Assembly (NCBI GenBank): GCA_946498095.1
Contig: CAMMMX010000005.1
Coordinates: 60,518-124,517, forward strand
Length of the DNA: 64,000 nt
DNA from: an uncultured Clostridia bacterium
GTDB taxonomy: Bacteria; Bacillota; Clostridia; Oscillospirales; Ruminococcaceae
Reading direction: 5' to 3'
In this document: piece after piece, positions 26,251 through 34,569 of the stretch
Position numbering within the stretch: position 1 is the stretch's first letter
Layout of the letters: the number at the start of each line of letters is the position of its first letter
Translations under genes and position numbers: made by a program
The notes under the pieces: model-generated
The model's database searches: none
Told to the model about the DNA's origin: nothing
What the model saw: the letters and a program-made list of their open reading frames with translations, nothing else

Positions 26251-27201
26251 ATGACACGTAGGGAAAATATGCTCAGAACCATTACGAGAACTGGACCGGA
26301 GTATGTGCCGATCAATGCGGAATATTCTCCCGATTGGCTGAGGAAGGAATCAGATTGTGTGGTTGAAGGTTACCGGGAGGTACTTCCAAACGAGTGGGGA
26401 TACGCTTTTACACACCTGGAAGACGATCAGACGATGGGACAGGTAACACAGCATCCTCTAGCGTTGGAGGAGGACGCATGGGCTTGGAATCCGCCGCCGG
26501 TGGAGGCGGAGAAGCGTTTTGCCGGCCTTAGGGAACGTATACAAGCGCAAAAAGATCAGGATCTTTTCGTTTGGGGCGGAATAGGCTCCTTTGTTTTCGA
26601 GAGAATGCATTATCTACGCGGGATGCCGCAGCTGTTTGAGGACATGGCACTGGATCCGGAGCTGGTACGGCAGCTGGGGAACCGAATCGTTGATTTTCAG
26701 TGCGAGGTTATCCGCGGTTACGCACAGGCAGGCGCGGACGGGATCTGGGGCGGCGACGACTGGGGGCTGCAGGACCGGTTAATGATTTCTCCTACGATGT
26801 GGCGAGAGTTTTTTAAGCCGTGGTATGAAAGGATGTTTCGCACCGCGCATGAGTGCGGCCTCTTCGTGTATATGCACAGCTGCGGAAAGAACAACGACAT
26901 TATCAGTGACCTTATTGACTGCGGCTTGGATGTCATCGAGTTGCACCAGCCGACCGTTTACGGTGTGGATTGGCTTGCAGAGCATGCCGCGGGTAAACTG
27001 TGTTTTTCGACGACGGCGGACATCCAGCGCACACTGCCCTACGGCGACCGGGAGAAAATCGAGGATGAGGTGCGGGCACTGCGGGAAAAGCTTTACCGCA
27101 ACGGAGGTCTGATGTATATCGTTTACGGTTCCCTTGAGGCAATTGGCGTTGATGACGCGACGATGGCCGATTATGTCAGGTTATGTAAAAAGTACGCATA
27201 A
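26251..27201 (+). CDS. Uroporphyrinogen decarboxylase (URO-D) family protein, likely methyltransferase-type
   Basis: A 316-aa URO-D-fold protein. The family covers HemE and the corrinoid methyltransferases MtaA/CmuA/MtbA. The motif YMHSCGKNNDII (His209, Cys211) and the Cys224/Glu230/His232 region suggest a metal site like the zinc site of the methyltransferase branch. The N-terminal HemE substrate motif (PxWxMRQAGRY) is absent, so a role in haem synthesis is unlikely. No corrinoid protein gene is adjacent, so the substrate is unknown. ATG 26251 is supported by AAGGAAGG. The small gene at 27217 follows after 15 nt, probably coupled. Confidence 0.82.
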   Translation: MTRRENMLRTITRTGPEYVPINAEYSPDWLRKESDCVVEGYREVLPNEWGYAFTHLEDDQTMGQVTQHPLALEEDAWAWNPPPVEAEKRFAGLRERIQAQKDQDLFVWGGIGSFVFERMHYLRGMPQLFEDMALDPELVRQLGNRIVDFQCEVIRGYAQAGADGIWGGDDWGLQDRLMISPTMWREFFKPWYERMFRTAHECGLFVYMHSCGKNNDIISDLIDCGLDVIELHQPTVYGVDWLAEHAAGKLCFSTTADIQRTLPYGDREKIEDEVRALREKLYRNGGLMYIVYGSLEAIGVDDATMADYVRLCKKYA

Positions 27202-27216
27202 TGGAGGTGTGGCAGG

Positions 27217-27525
27217 ATGCCGCTGTTTTCACGTAAAAACGCCGCCGGGCGAAAGGATTTCAAGAAGATTGATAAAAAACGGATCCGGTACGTTGTGGAG
27301 CGGAATATCGAAAGCGGGGAGGAGGCCGTGATCGGGCGTCAGGGGACCATGAATGTCAATCATGGAGAAATCGTCATCGTCTGCGACGGGCACGAAGTCT
27401 TTCGCGGGAAAAGTGAAGGCAGTGAAATTTCCGAGCTGATGAGCCTAGGCGGTGTGACCATCCGTGCACAGGACGTCTCCACGGGGCAGAAGCGCTTTCT
27501 GATAGCTTATTTCATCCGCGAGTAA
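27217..27525 (+). CDS. Hypothetical small basic protein downstream of the URO-D gene
   Basis: A 102-aa protein I do not recognise. It begins with a basic stretch (SRKNAAGRKDFKKIDKKRIRYVVER). It continues as an alternating beta-like pattern with glycines at turns (GRQGTMNVNHGEIVIVCDG, then LGGVTIRAQDVS) and ends FLIAYFIRE. There is no membrane segment and no cysteine pair. GGAGGTG 7 nt or more before ATG 27217 and normal codon use make it a real gene. The 15-nt gap to the URO-D gene suggests cotranscription and a shared process. Confidence 0.65.
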   Translation: MPLFSRKNAAGRKDFKKIDKKRIRYVVERNIESGEEAVIGRQGTMNVNHGEIVIVCDGHEVFRGKSEGSEISELMSLGGVTIRAQDVSTGQKRFLIAYFIRE

Positions 27526-27815
27526 GAGAGGCTGTCAAGAATGGACTGTCCAAGCCGGCTTGCTAGTTCACCTAAACGGGGAAGACAGAGAACGATATCC
27601 ATGGGCCGTCTGCTGATTTCCTTTCAAAGCATAGAAACGATACAATTTCTTGTAGTTTGTTTTTTCAAGCGGGACGTTTGGTAGCCGGATCGCGTGTCCT
27701 CTGGTATGATTTCTTCGCTTTCCCATGCAAACTCCTGTTGAGCGTGGCGAGGCAAAACGGATACACTGGTTTTGTTTTTAATTGTTTTTTGTTTTTCACA
27801 TGTTTATTTAAAAGC
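27526..27815. other. Intergenic stretch, no supported gene
   Basis: The stretch is T-rich towards 27780-27810. An open frame at 27657-27893 lacks a ribosome site and runs through the terminator hairpin at 27816, so it is not called. Confidence 0.5.
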
Positions 27816-27863
27816 AAGCACTGCGGGTTGGAAGACTTTTTGCTTCCAATCCGCAGTGCTTTT
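27816..27863 (-). terminator. Bidirectional terminator downstream of the XRE regulator
   Basis: A 19-bp stem with one G-T pair (27816-27834 with 27843-27861) around ACTTTTTG, flanked by A-rich and T-rich ends. It lies 34 nt past the stop of the minus-strand regulator. Confidence 0.8.
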
Positions 27864-27896
27864 AGCAGGCGCTTAAACGTGCACTTCCAGTGATTT

Positions 27897-28967
27897 CTAC
27901 TTGTTTCGTAGGCTATCTAAAGTTTTTTTCATTGTGGTAAACCATTCCCGATGGCGGTAAACGTCGAATCTTTGGTGATTTAAGTCGTCGTCCATTAGCC
28001 GAACAATTTGCAAACGATCGGACGGTGCCGTTTGTACCTGCCAATCCGACAGCAAAGGATGTGTAAGCAGATGTTCGGAAATTTTCGGGGAACGGCTTGC
28101 CAACGTGAAGGCTCTTTCTAAATGGAGTTTGACGGTTTCTTCACTGCCCCCACGTTCAATTTCTATTTCGGCGATCCGCCGGTGCATCAAATACAATAGC
28201 CTAGTTTCTTCAAAGCCCATGTCGTCATCCCGATAGAGAAGCTCATAGAACTGTGAGACAATTTGATAAGCCTCCTGTCGATACCGCAGCCCTTTTGTCA
28301 GTGTTTTGCTGTTATCGATACGGGCCGCCATATAAAACAAATGGTTCAAAAACCAATACGTACAAAAGCTGATATTGTGAAGCAGTTCATCGCCGTCCAA
28401 TATTTCGGTAAAAAGTATTTCCTGTGCATGACAGATTGGCACTGCTCTTGCCGCCCATTTTTTGGCCTGTTCAATCGTACCATTTGCAGCATAAGTGCTT
28501 GCAATTTCCCGAATGGCCTGTCCCTTATAGTACATGGGAACATCGCTTTGATAGATTTCCATACCAAGTTCTAGGATTTCGTTTTGATACTTTGTCTTAT
28601 CCGTATCGAAATAGGCGGACATCAACATTTCTTTTACTTGTACATTGTTAGGCATTTGCTGATATGCCTCAAGCCAGATATCAAGACATTCCAAATAGTT
28701 CCCATTACGAAATTCTTCTTCTGCGCGACATTCGTATTCTTGATAAAGGCTTTCTTCATCCAGTTTTTCCACCTGCAGGAGTTCGTCGATCGTTATTCCG
28801 AAGAAGCGTGCAATTTCAGGAAGCAGGGATATATCAGGATAGGCATTGCCGTTTTCCCATTTGCTTACGGCCTGAAAAGAAACATTTAAATACTGTGCTA
28901 ATTTTTCCTGGGAGATATTTCGTTCTTTTCGCAAGTTTTTCAGTTGATCCGGTAGGTTTAATTTCAT
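27897..28967 (-). CDS. XRE-family regulator with helical repeat C-terminal domain
   Basis: A 356-aa protein with an N-terminal Cro/C1 HTH (residues 1-65, ISQEKLAQYLNVSFQAVSKWENG as the DNA-reading unit). A linker leads to a mostly helical domain of TPR-like repeats (about 75-340). This layout is common in clostridial HTH regulators that sense small peptides or act as stand-alone repressors; the signal here is unknown. Codon use matches its neighbours, though it looks more AT-rich. It is transcribed away from spoVT and has a candidate promoter at 29009-29037. Confidence 0.8.
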   Translation of the reverse strand: MKLNLPDQLKNLRKERNISQEKLAQYLNVSFQAVSKWENGNAYPDISLLPEIARFFGITIDELLQVEKLDEESLYQEYECRAEEEFRNGNYLECLDIWLEAYQQMPNNVQVKEMLMSAYFDTDKTKYQNEILELGMEIYQSDVPMYYKGQAIREIASTYAANGTIEQAKKWAARAVPICHAQEILFTEILDGDELLHNISFCTYWFLNHLFYMAARIDNSKTLTKGLRYRQEAYQIVSQFYELLYRDDDMGFEETRLLYLMHRRIAEIEIERGGSEETVKLHLERAFTLASRSPKISEHLLTHPLLSDWQVQTAPSDRLQIVRLMDDDLNHQRFDVYRHREWFTTMKKTLDSLRNK

Positions 28968-29008
28968 ATGCTCAATCCTCTCTCCATCCTATTTGTAGCT
29001 ACACCTTT

Positions 29009-29037
29009 ATGATATCAAGCCAAGAAAAAGTATACAA
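29009..29037 (-). promoter_or_regulatory. Candidate promoter of the XRE regulator
   Basis: On the minus strand: TTGTAT (29037-29032), 17-bp spacer, TATCAT (29014-29009), about 42 nt before the start codon. Confidence 0.5.
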
Positions 29038-29049
29038 TAACGCAACAAT

Positions 29050-29079
29050 TGAATTTTTGTAGAGAGGTTCAACCATATG
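29050..29079 (+). promoter_or_regulatory. Possible sigma-G-type promoter for spoVT
   Basis: TGAATT (29050-29055), 18-bp spacer, CATATG (29074-29079). This resembles the forespore sigma-G pattern (TGAATA and CATACTA), which is the sigma factor that transcribes spoVT in Bacillus subtilis. The match is partial and the distance to the start (about 100 nt) is long. Confidence 0.25.
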
Positions 29080-29178
29080 TTGAAATGCAAGCCAGAAATA
29101 ATGTTATAAAAGTACAGTATAAATCCCTGCGTTTGACAGATAATAGAAGTACGATTTTGTAAACAAGGAGATAGATAT

Positions 29179-29721
29179 ATGAAAGCTACAGGAATTGTCA
29201 GAAGAATCGACGATCTTGGACGCGTGGTCATCCCGAAGGAAATTAGAAGGACGATGCGGATCCGCGAAGGCGAACCGCTCGAGATATATACAACGGCGGA
29301 GAATGAGGTCATTTTTAAAAAATATTCTCCGCTTGGGGAGATTGTGACCATCGCTGCCGGATATGCAGAGGTGATTCAGAAGGTGACGGGAGTCCCAGCC
29401 ATCGTTTGCGACCGTGACCATGTCGTTGCCGTTTCCGGCTTGCCAAAAAAGGAGTTGTTGGAGCGCCGCATCTCCTCCAGCCTAGACGATATGCTCAACC
29501 AGCGAAAGACCTACGTGAAAACGAATGAAGAAAAAAATCTCAATCCCATCGAGGGGACCGGGTATTACGCTTTGATCTGTCAGTCCGTTATCGTAGACGG
29601 CGACGTCGTTGGAGCTATCATGCTGGTGAGCGAAGATCCGGACGCGCAGCTTGAGGAAAATCAGGTGAAGTTGACGGAGGTTTGCACGATGCTCATGGTA
29701 CGCCAGCTTTCGGAAAACTAA
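29179..29721 (+). CDS. spoVT: Stage V sporulation protein T, AbrB-family regulator
   Basis: A 180-aa regulator of forespore gene expression. The N-terminal AbrB-type swapped-hairpin DNA-binding domain (1-50: KATGIVRRIDDLGRVVIPKE) is joined to a C-terminal GAF-like domain (about 60-178) with SVIVDGDVVGAIMLVSEDP. This is the standard SpoVT length and layout. AAGGAG lies 9 nt before ATG 29179. With dpaAB it shows that the organism makes endospores. A terminator at 29898 lies about 180 nt downstream. Confidence 0.95.
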   Translation: MKATGIVRRIDDLGRVVIPKEIRRTMRIREGEPLEIYTTAENEVIFKKYSPLGEIVTIAAGYAEVIQKVTGVPAIVCDRDHVVAVSGLPKKELLERRISSSLDDMLNQRKTYVKTNEEKNLNPIEGTGYYALICQSVIVDGDVVGAIMLVSEDPDAQLEENQVKLTEVCTMLMVRQLSEN

Positions 29722-29897
29722 AGCGAAAGCCAAAAAGAAAGGATGTCATGACGGGACAACTGAGTCTTCCTATACTTTGGAGGACAGCGTCCCACAGGAA
29801 GTCTGCCGTATCACATCCTAGTAAGACATTTGTGGCAGTGAAGCATGATGGGGGAAAAGGTAGACAAGCTCCAGCTAAGGGAACCATAGAGTACAAA

Positions 29898-29942
29898 AAG
29901 AATACCGTTGAAAGGCCTCTGCCTCTCAACGGTATTCTTATA
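29898..29942 (+). terminator. Terminator between spoVT and the ECF S-component gene
   Basis: A 14-bp stem, AAGAATACCGTTGA (29898-29911) with TCAACGGTATTCTT (29926-29939), preceded by AAAA on the other side. It can serve both converging transcripts. Confidence 0.8.
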
Positions 29943-29975
29943 TGGGAAACGGCAGCATGCCGTCCTTCCTGACAC

Positions 29976-30626
29976 TTATACCCGTTTCAGGATACGGCGT
30001 AACGGAACAACAACGGCTATCGCAAGCACTCCTGCGAGTACAGCCTCCAACACGCCGTTTGTACCGATAACAACGCCAAGCGCCCCCAAAAGTGCGCTGT
30101 ATTCCAGCCCGACGGCCTGCGCATAAGCCGGGCCAAAGAATACGTAAATACCGCCTAGTACCAGGCAGGTATGCAAAAGCGTCGAAATAATGGCGGCCAC
30201 TGGGCAGGCAATGAAACCCCTCTTGTCAAAACGGCTTATCCCCTTGAAAATGAGACCGCAGCTGACCCCCAGCAAAATACGCGGGACAAAGCAAATCACC
30301 AAGCTCCAAGCATTTCCGCTGACCTCACCAACTGAAAAGAATGGAGTAAAGACAAAGGCGGTCAATGCCGATGCCCCCGGCATAAATGTCATGACAAGGA
30401 AGCTGAGAAGGCCGAAAACAAAGCCCATAAAAGCGCCGGCCCCAGTGCCAAGCATGCATGCAGCAATGATGACAGGAATGTGGGCTGTGGTAGCGACTAG
30501 CGGCCCAATGGGTAATGAACCCAGCGGGGTCAGCGCTAAGATGATCTCGATACCGACTAAAAGCCCGAGTGTGGTGATTGTGATGGTTTTCATCCTGCGG
30601 TTTCCGGATGCACGGTTTTGCAGCAT
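29976..30626 (-). CDS. ECF transporter S component, probably for pantothenate
   Basis: A 216-aa integral membrane protein with about six hydrophobic helices and the ECF_trnsprt signature near the N-terminus (ALTPLGSLPIGPLVATTAHIPVIIAACMLGTGAGAFMGFVFGLLS). It would bind a vitamin and dock on a shared ECF module (EcfA/A'/T), which is not in this window. It lies directly downstream of coaX, the enzyme that phosphorylates pantothenate. That supports a PanT-like role (inference from neighbourhood). GGGAGAGG lies 6 nt before the ATG. Confidence 0.78.
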   Translation of the reverse strand: MLQNRASGNRRMKTITITTLGLLVGIEIILALTPLGSLPIGPLVATTAHIPVIIAACMLGTGAGAFMGFVFGLLSFLVMTFMPGASALTAFVFTPFFSVGEVSGNAWSLVICFVPRILLGVSCGLIFKGISRFDKRGFIACPVAAIISTLLHTCLVLGGIYVFFGPAYAQAVGLEYSALLGALGVVIGTNGVLEAVLAGVLAIAVVVPLRRILKRV

Positions 30627-30707
30627 AATAAACCTCTCCCTTTCTCATTAAATTTTGATATCCAAAACCACTCGTGCCCGCATGGGTGCACGGCGGGGTT
30701 TGGCAGA

Positions 30708-31481
30708 TTAGGCGTTTTTCCGATAGATATGGTTGAGCCCATCCAACAGCAGCTGATGGTCGACGATCATATCCCTTCGGCAAAGGGGAACGATATAGAC
30801 ACAAAGCCCGCCGGTCGCGATGACGGTTGCATCGTTTCCTAAAATTTCACAGTAACGATCGATCATCCCGTCGATCATGCTGGCAGTCCCGTATAAAACG
30901 CCTGATTTCATACAGTCGACAGTATTGGATCCAATAACGTTCTGGACAGCCTCCAGATTAATGCTGGGCAACTGAGCGGTACTTTTGGTCAGTGCCAGTA
31001 GGGACGTCTGCATTCCCGGCATAATGGATCCTCCTAGGAAGGATCCGTGCTTATCTAATGCTGTAATTTTTGTTGCGGTACCCAGATCGATGATAATACA
31101 AGCACGATCGGGCTTTTTATATTTGCGCAATGCTCCTACAGCCGTACAGACAAAGTCACTTCCCAGGGTGGCAGGATTGTCGATTTTGATGTCAAGGCCG
31201 GTTTTGATGCCAGGCGAAATGACCAGCGGCGCAAAAGAAAACAGCTTTTTAACTGCTCTGGTTAGGATTGGTGTCAGCGGAGGTACAACGGATGAGAGGA
31301 TACTGCCTGTAAAGTTTTCGGCGCAGACGCCATATAGGCTTAAGATACTGGCGAATTCCACCGCATATTGATCCTCCATCCGGGTTACATCGGTGGAGAT
31401 GCGGGAAACGAACTGCAAGGTATCGCCCTGATATCCGCCTAATACGATATTGGTGTTTCCTACGTCGATTGCAAAAACCAT
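30708..31481 (-). CDS. coaX: Type III pantothenate kinase
   Basis: A 257-aa ASKHA-fold kinase catalysing the first step of coenzyme A synthesis. Signature motifs: FAIDVGNTN at the N-terminus (phosphate binding), the central ASP region TLGSDFVCTAVGA, IIDLGTATK and GGSIMPGM, then SGVLYGTASMIDGM and ATGGLC near the C-terminus. ATG 31481 follows AGGAAGG; an in-frame ATG at 31565 would add an atypical extension. It is upstream of the ECF S component (81 nt) and downstream of the LolD-type ATPase. Confidence 0.95.
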   Translation of the reverse strand: MVFAIDVGNTNIVLGGYQGDTLQFVSRISTDVTRMEDQYAVEFASILSLYGVCAENFTGSILSSVVPPLTPILTRAVKKLFSFAPLVISPGIKTGLDIKIDNPATLGSDFVCTAVGALRKYKKPDRACIIIDLGTATKITALDKHGSFLGGSIMPGMQTSLLALTKSTAQLPSINLEAVQNVIGSNTVDCMKSGVLYGTASMIDGMIDRYCEILGNDATVIATGGLCVYIVPLCRRDMIVDHQLLLDGLNHIYRKNA

Positions 31482-31561
31482 GCCTACCGTCCTTCCTGAT
31501 GCCACAAAAGTCCCACTTTCATTATAAGCGATACGTCTGGAAAAATCAAGGGAGGCAAGTG

Positions 31562-32233
31562 TCAACTGACCAGTTCGCCGTCACTGATATGGAGGACACG
31601 CTGAGCGCTGAGTGCGACTTTATCGTCATGGGTGATCAGGATGATGGTTTTTCCACTGTCATGCAGGGTGTGTAGGACGCGCATAATTTCGGCGCCGCTG
31701 CGGCTGTCAAGGTTCCCAGTGGGCTCGTCGGCAAGGACGAGGGAAGGCGCGGAGGCGATGGCCCGTGCAATCGCCACACGTTGCTGTTGCCCGCCGGACA
31801 TTTGGGAGGGCTTATGGTTCATACGGTTGGAAAGCAGCACTGCGTCGAGAGCTTCGCGTGCCAGCTGACGGCGTTTGGCGCGCGGTACACCACGATAAGA
31901 CAACGGCAGTTCGACATTTTCTATTGCAGTGAGGGTGGGGATGAGGTTAAAGCCCTGGAAGATAAAACCTATCTTCCGGTTGCGGATTCGGCTTAGCTGT
32001 GCGTCCCCCAGTGCCGACACGTCGGCGCCGTCTAGTAAATATTTCCCCTTCGATGGTGTATCCAGACAACCCAGGATGTTCATCAGCGTGGACTTTCCGC
32101 TGCCGGAGCTGCCGACAATTGCGATAAACTCTCCGGTCTGGATTTGGATCGATACGTTGTCCAGTGCGCGGATTTCGTTCTCTCCTGGATGATATATTTT
32201 GGACACATTTTGTATGTCAATCATCGGGTGCAT
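31562..32233 (-). CDS. Orphan ABC transporter ATPase (MacB/LolD type)
   Basis: A 223-aa nucleotide-binding subunit of the MacB/LolD/FtsE class. Walker A is GSSGSGKST (near 42-50), the Q-loop is FQGFN, the ABC signature is MSGGQQQR, Walker B is [16 protein letters not shown], and the H-loop is LITHDD. Enzymes of this class normally sit beside a MacB-type permease, but none is present on either side. It either pairs with a permease elsewhere or is a remnant of a split operon. It is transcribed towards coaX (80-nt gap), so the three minus-strand genes may form one unit. Confidence 0.88.
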   Translation of the reverse strand: MHPMIDIQNVSKIYHPGENEIRALDNVSIQIQTGEFIAIVGSSGSGKSTLMNILGCLDTPSKGKYLLDGADVSALGDAQLSRIRNRKIGFIFQGFNLIPTLTAIENVELPLSYRGVPRAKRRQLAREALDAVLLSNRMNHKPSQMSGGQQQRVAIARAIASAPSLVLADEPTGNLDSRSGAEIMRVLHTLHDSGKTIILITHDDKVALSAQRVLHISDGELVS

Positions 32234-32345
32234 GATATCGCGTCCTTTCCCTCTGTTTTGGTGGGGTGTTTGCTGCCCTGTCTATTATCTTACCCGGCGA
32301 GGAGGGAAATAACAGCGCAATTGTATTTCCTTTTTTTCAAAGGTG

Positions 32346-32354
32346 TGTTATAAT
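32346..32354 (+). promoter_or_regulatory. Extended -10 promoter of the NatAB-like operon
   Basis: TGT followed by TATAAT (32349-32354) forms an extended -10. No good -35 lies at the right distance; TTGTAT at 32321 is 22 bp away. The start codon is at 32418. Confidence 0.5.
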
Positions 32355-32417
32355 AGCCTCACAGTTGCCAGATGAAGAAAATGATGTGCAGCTGTGTACG
32401 GAAAGGTGGTAAACGAG

Positions 32418-33173
32418 ATGCAGGAGAAGGCTCTGGTGATAGAGGATCTCTGCAAAACCTACCGCTCCTCTAAAAACGGCGACGTTAAGGCGGTGGATCA
32501 TGTCAGCTTTGACATCGATAAGGGAGAGGTTTTTGCTTTGATAGGTCCCAACGGTGCGGGTAAGACAACGACCATCCGTATGGTCGCTACGCTTCTCAAG
32601 CCAACATCAGGTAACATATTGGTCGACGGGATCCCGGTCGCGGAGAAGGCGGAAAAGGTGCGCGAGGTCATTACCTACCTGCCGGATGAGGCGGGCGCGT
32701 ATAAATCAATGACGGGGATCGGCTACCTGCAGTTTATGGCGTCGCTGTTTACGGCAGACAAGGAGAAGGCAAAGGAGTATGTTGATGCGGCGTGCTCCAT
32801 CAATAAGCTGGGGGACCGCCTCAAGGATAAAATTGGCAGTTACTCCCGCGGCATGATACGTAAGCTTTTGTTGTCCAGAGCGGTTATGACGCGCCCGGCG
32901 CTTGCCATCCTTGACGAGCCCACGTCGGGGCTGGACATCATCAACGCCCTGGATATCCGTCGTATGATCCGGTCGCTTGCGAAGGAGGGGATGTCTTTCC
33001 TGGTCAGCTCACACAATATGCTGGAAATTGAATATGTGTCCGATAAGGTCGGTATCATTAATAAAGGGAAGCTCCTGGCTGTAGGTAAGGCGCAGGAGCT
33101 GAAACAGCGCTGTGGCGCAGAAAACCTGGAAGAGGTATTTGAAAAGGTGGTGAGCGGCGATGAAGTTTTTTAG
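32418..33173 (+). CDS. ABC exporter ATPase, NatA-like
   Basis: A 251-aa ATPase of the ABC-2/DrrA-NatA class. Walker A is GPNGAGKTT, the signature is YSRGMIRKLLLSR, Walker B is LAILDEPTSGLD, and the H-loop is VSSHN. In Bacillus the NatAB pair exports sodium; other members export drugs or lipids, so the substrate is not settled. The start at 32418 follows GAAAGGTGG. It overlaps the permease gene by 14 nt, so the two are coupled. Confidence 0.9.
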   Translation: MQEKALVIEDLCKTYRSSKNGDVKAVDHVSFDIDKGEVFALIGPNGAGKTTTIRMVATLLKPTSGNILVDGIPVAEKAEKVREVITYLPDEAGAYKSMTGIGYLQFMASLFTADKEKAKEYVDAACSINKLGDRLKDKIGSYSRGMIRKLLLSRAVMTRPALAILDEPTSGLDIINALDIRRMIRSLAKEGMSFLVSSHNMLEIEYVSDKVGIINKGKLLAVGKAQELKQRCGAENLEEVFEKVVSGDEVF

Positions 33174-34455
33174 CCTGTTTAAAAAAGAAGTCAGGGAAAT
33201 GCTGACGTTTCAGACCATTCTTAGTCTGGTGTTCGGCGTGTTGCTTTTTATCGTGCTCGGATCCGTTATGAAAGGCGTGCAGGAGGACGCGTCGAACCAG
33301 ATGCTGGAGGGCATGGGTAAGCTGGCGATCAGCGATCAGGACCAAAGCGCGCTGTCGCAGCAGGTGCTGCAGCAGATGCGCGATCAGGGCTACCAGATCG
33401 AGCTCTTGGAAGGGTCCGACGATGAGATCCTGCGCGCGGCGCAGGAAAAAGGATACCAAAGCGCGCTGGTGATCCCGGAAGGCTTCGAACAGGGGATTGA
33501 AAAGGGCGGCGAGCCACAGAAGATCCGTCTGCTCAACGAGATCAAGGGAGGCGGCATGACGTCGCTGATGTCGGGTGCCGAAGGATCGGTGGAGGCGATA
33601 AACGACACGCTGTCCGCCATCCTGATTGAGGAGGGCGGTTATGAGGACGCCGCATTTGTCCGTAATCCCGTCGTCGCGGACGAGTTTACCTATGTCGGCG
33701 ACAAGTCAGTTAACGTGTCCGCTTCGGTGCTCAGCGGCCTTATCATGATGCAGGGGATATTCATCCCGATTATCGTTTTTATCCTTGTGATGTTCGCCTC
33801 GCAGATGACGGTGTCGGCCATCGCAAACGAAAAGGCGGATAAGACGCTGGAAACGCTGCTGTGCGCGCCGGTATCCCGGTTTAGCGTGTTGGGGGCGAAG
33901 ATGCTGGCGGCGGCGCTGGTGGCTCTGCTGCAGGCCGTTGTGTTCATGTTCGGCTTCCGGTTCTATATGGGCGGTATGACCGCCGGAGCCATGGAGGGCG
34001 CTTCCGGTATTGGGACGGCGCTGAATACGCTGGGACTAACGTTGGGGCCGGCGGATTACCTGTTGGTCGGGTTGCAGATGTTCCTTACCATCATGATCGC
34101 GCTGTGCTTATCGACCATGCTGGGCGCGATGGCAAACGACGTTAAATCGGCGCAGACGGCAGTCATGCCGATCATGCTGTTGATTATGGTGCCATATTTC
34201 TTTACGCTCTTCTTGGATGTCAATACCCTCAGTGGCGTTGGAAAATATTTGTTGTACGCCATTCCGTTTACTCATACCTTTACGGCAGCAAATAACGTGA
34301 TGTTTGGCAATTATACCGTTTTTCTGGGCGGGCTTGCCTACCAGGCAGTCTTCTTTGCGGTGTTGATGTTCTTAACCGTCAAACTGTTTAATTCGGATAA
34401 GCTGTTTACGATGCAGCTGAACTTTGGCAAGAAGAAAAAAGTGGCGGCGGAATAA
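33160..34455 (+). CDS. ABC-2 type exporter permease, NatB-like
   Basis: A 431-aa membrane protein. One N-terminal membrane segment (about 19-38) is followed by a large extracytoplasmic domain (about 40-185). Five or so membrane helices cluster from about 190 to 420. The C-terminal tail is basic (FGKKKK). This is the ABC-2/NatB (PF12698-like) topology. The ATPase gene overlaps its start. The segment AIANEKADKTLETLLCAPVSR is the cytoplasmic coupling region typical of ABC-2 permeases. Substrate unknown. Confidence 0.88.
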   Translation: MKFFSLFKKEVREMLTFQTILSLVFGVLLFIVLGSVMKGVQEDASNQMLEGMGKLAISDQDQSALSQQVLQQMRDQGYQIELLEGSDDEILRAAQEKGYQSALVIPEGFEQGIEKGGEPQKIRLLNEIKGGGMTSLMSGAEGSVEAINDTLSAILIEEGGYEDAAFVRNPVVADEFTYVGDKSVNVSASVLSGLIMMQGIFIPIIVFILVMFASQMTVSAIANEKADKTLETLLCAPVSRFSVLGAKMLAAALVALLQAVVFMFGFRFYMGGMTAGAMEGASGIGTALNTLGLTLGPADYLLVGLQMFLTIMIALCLSTMLGAMANDVKSAQTAVMPIMLLIMVPYFFTLFLDVNTLSGVGKYLLYAIPFTHTFTAANNVMFGNYTVFLGGLAYQAVFFAVLMFLTVKLFNSDKLFTMQLNFGKKKKVAAE

Positions 34456-34475
34456 GACGTGTCCGCCGGTGGGAA

Positions 34476-34508
34476 GCTGCGGTGCTCTTTTACAGAGTGC
34501 CGCAGCCC
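34476..34508 (+). terminator. Hairpin at the end of the NatAB-like operon
   Basis: A 13-bp stem with two G-U pairs, GCTGCGGTGCTCT (34476-34488) with AGAGTGCCGCAGC (34494-34506). The T-run is poor (CCTT), so termination may be partial. Confidence 0.5.
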
Positions 34509-34520
34509 TTACTCGGTTGA

Positions 34521-34534
34521 GCGAAACGCTTCGC
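34521..34534 (+). promoter_or_regulatory. LacI-family operator-like palindrome upstream of the KDPG aldolase gene
   Basis: GCGAAACGCTTCGC, a near-perfect palindrome with a central CG as in LacI/CcpA-type sites, 36 nt before ATG 34570. It differs by one base from the site at 45335-45348 ahead of uxaC. The LacI-family regulator at 36639 is in the same operon and is the obvious candidate to bind it (inference). Confidence 0.6.
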
Positions 34535-34569
34535 TTGCCATGAAACATGGAAGAGAGGATGTAAGGATC

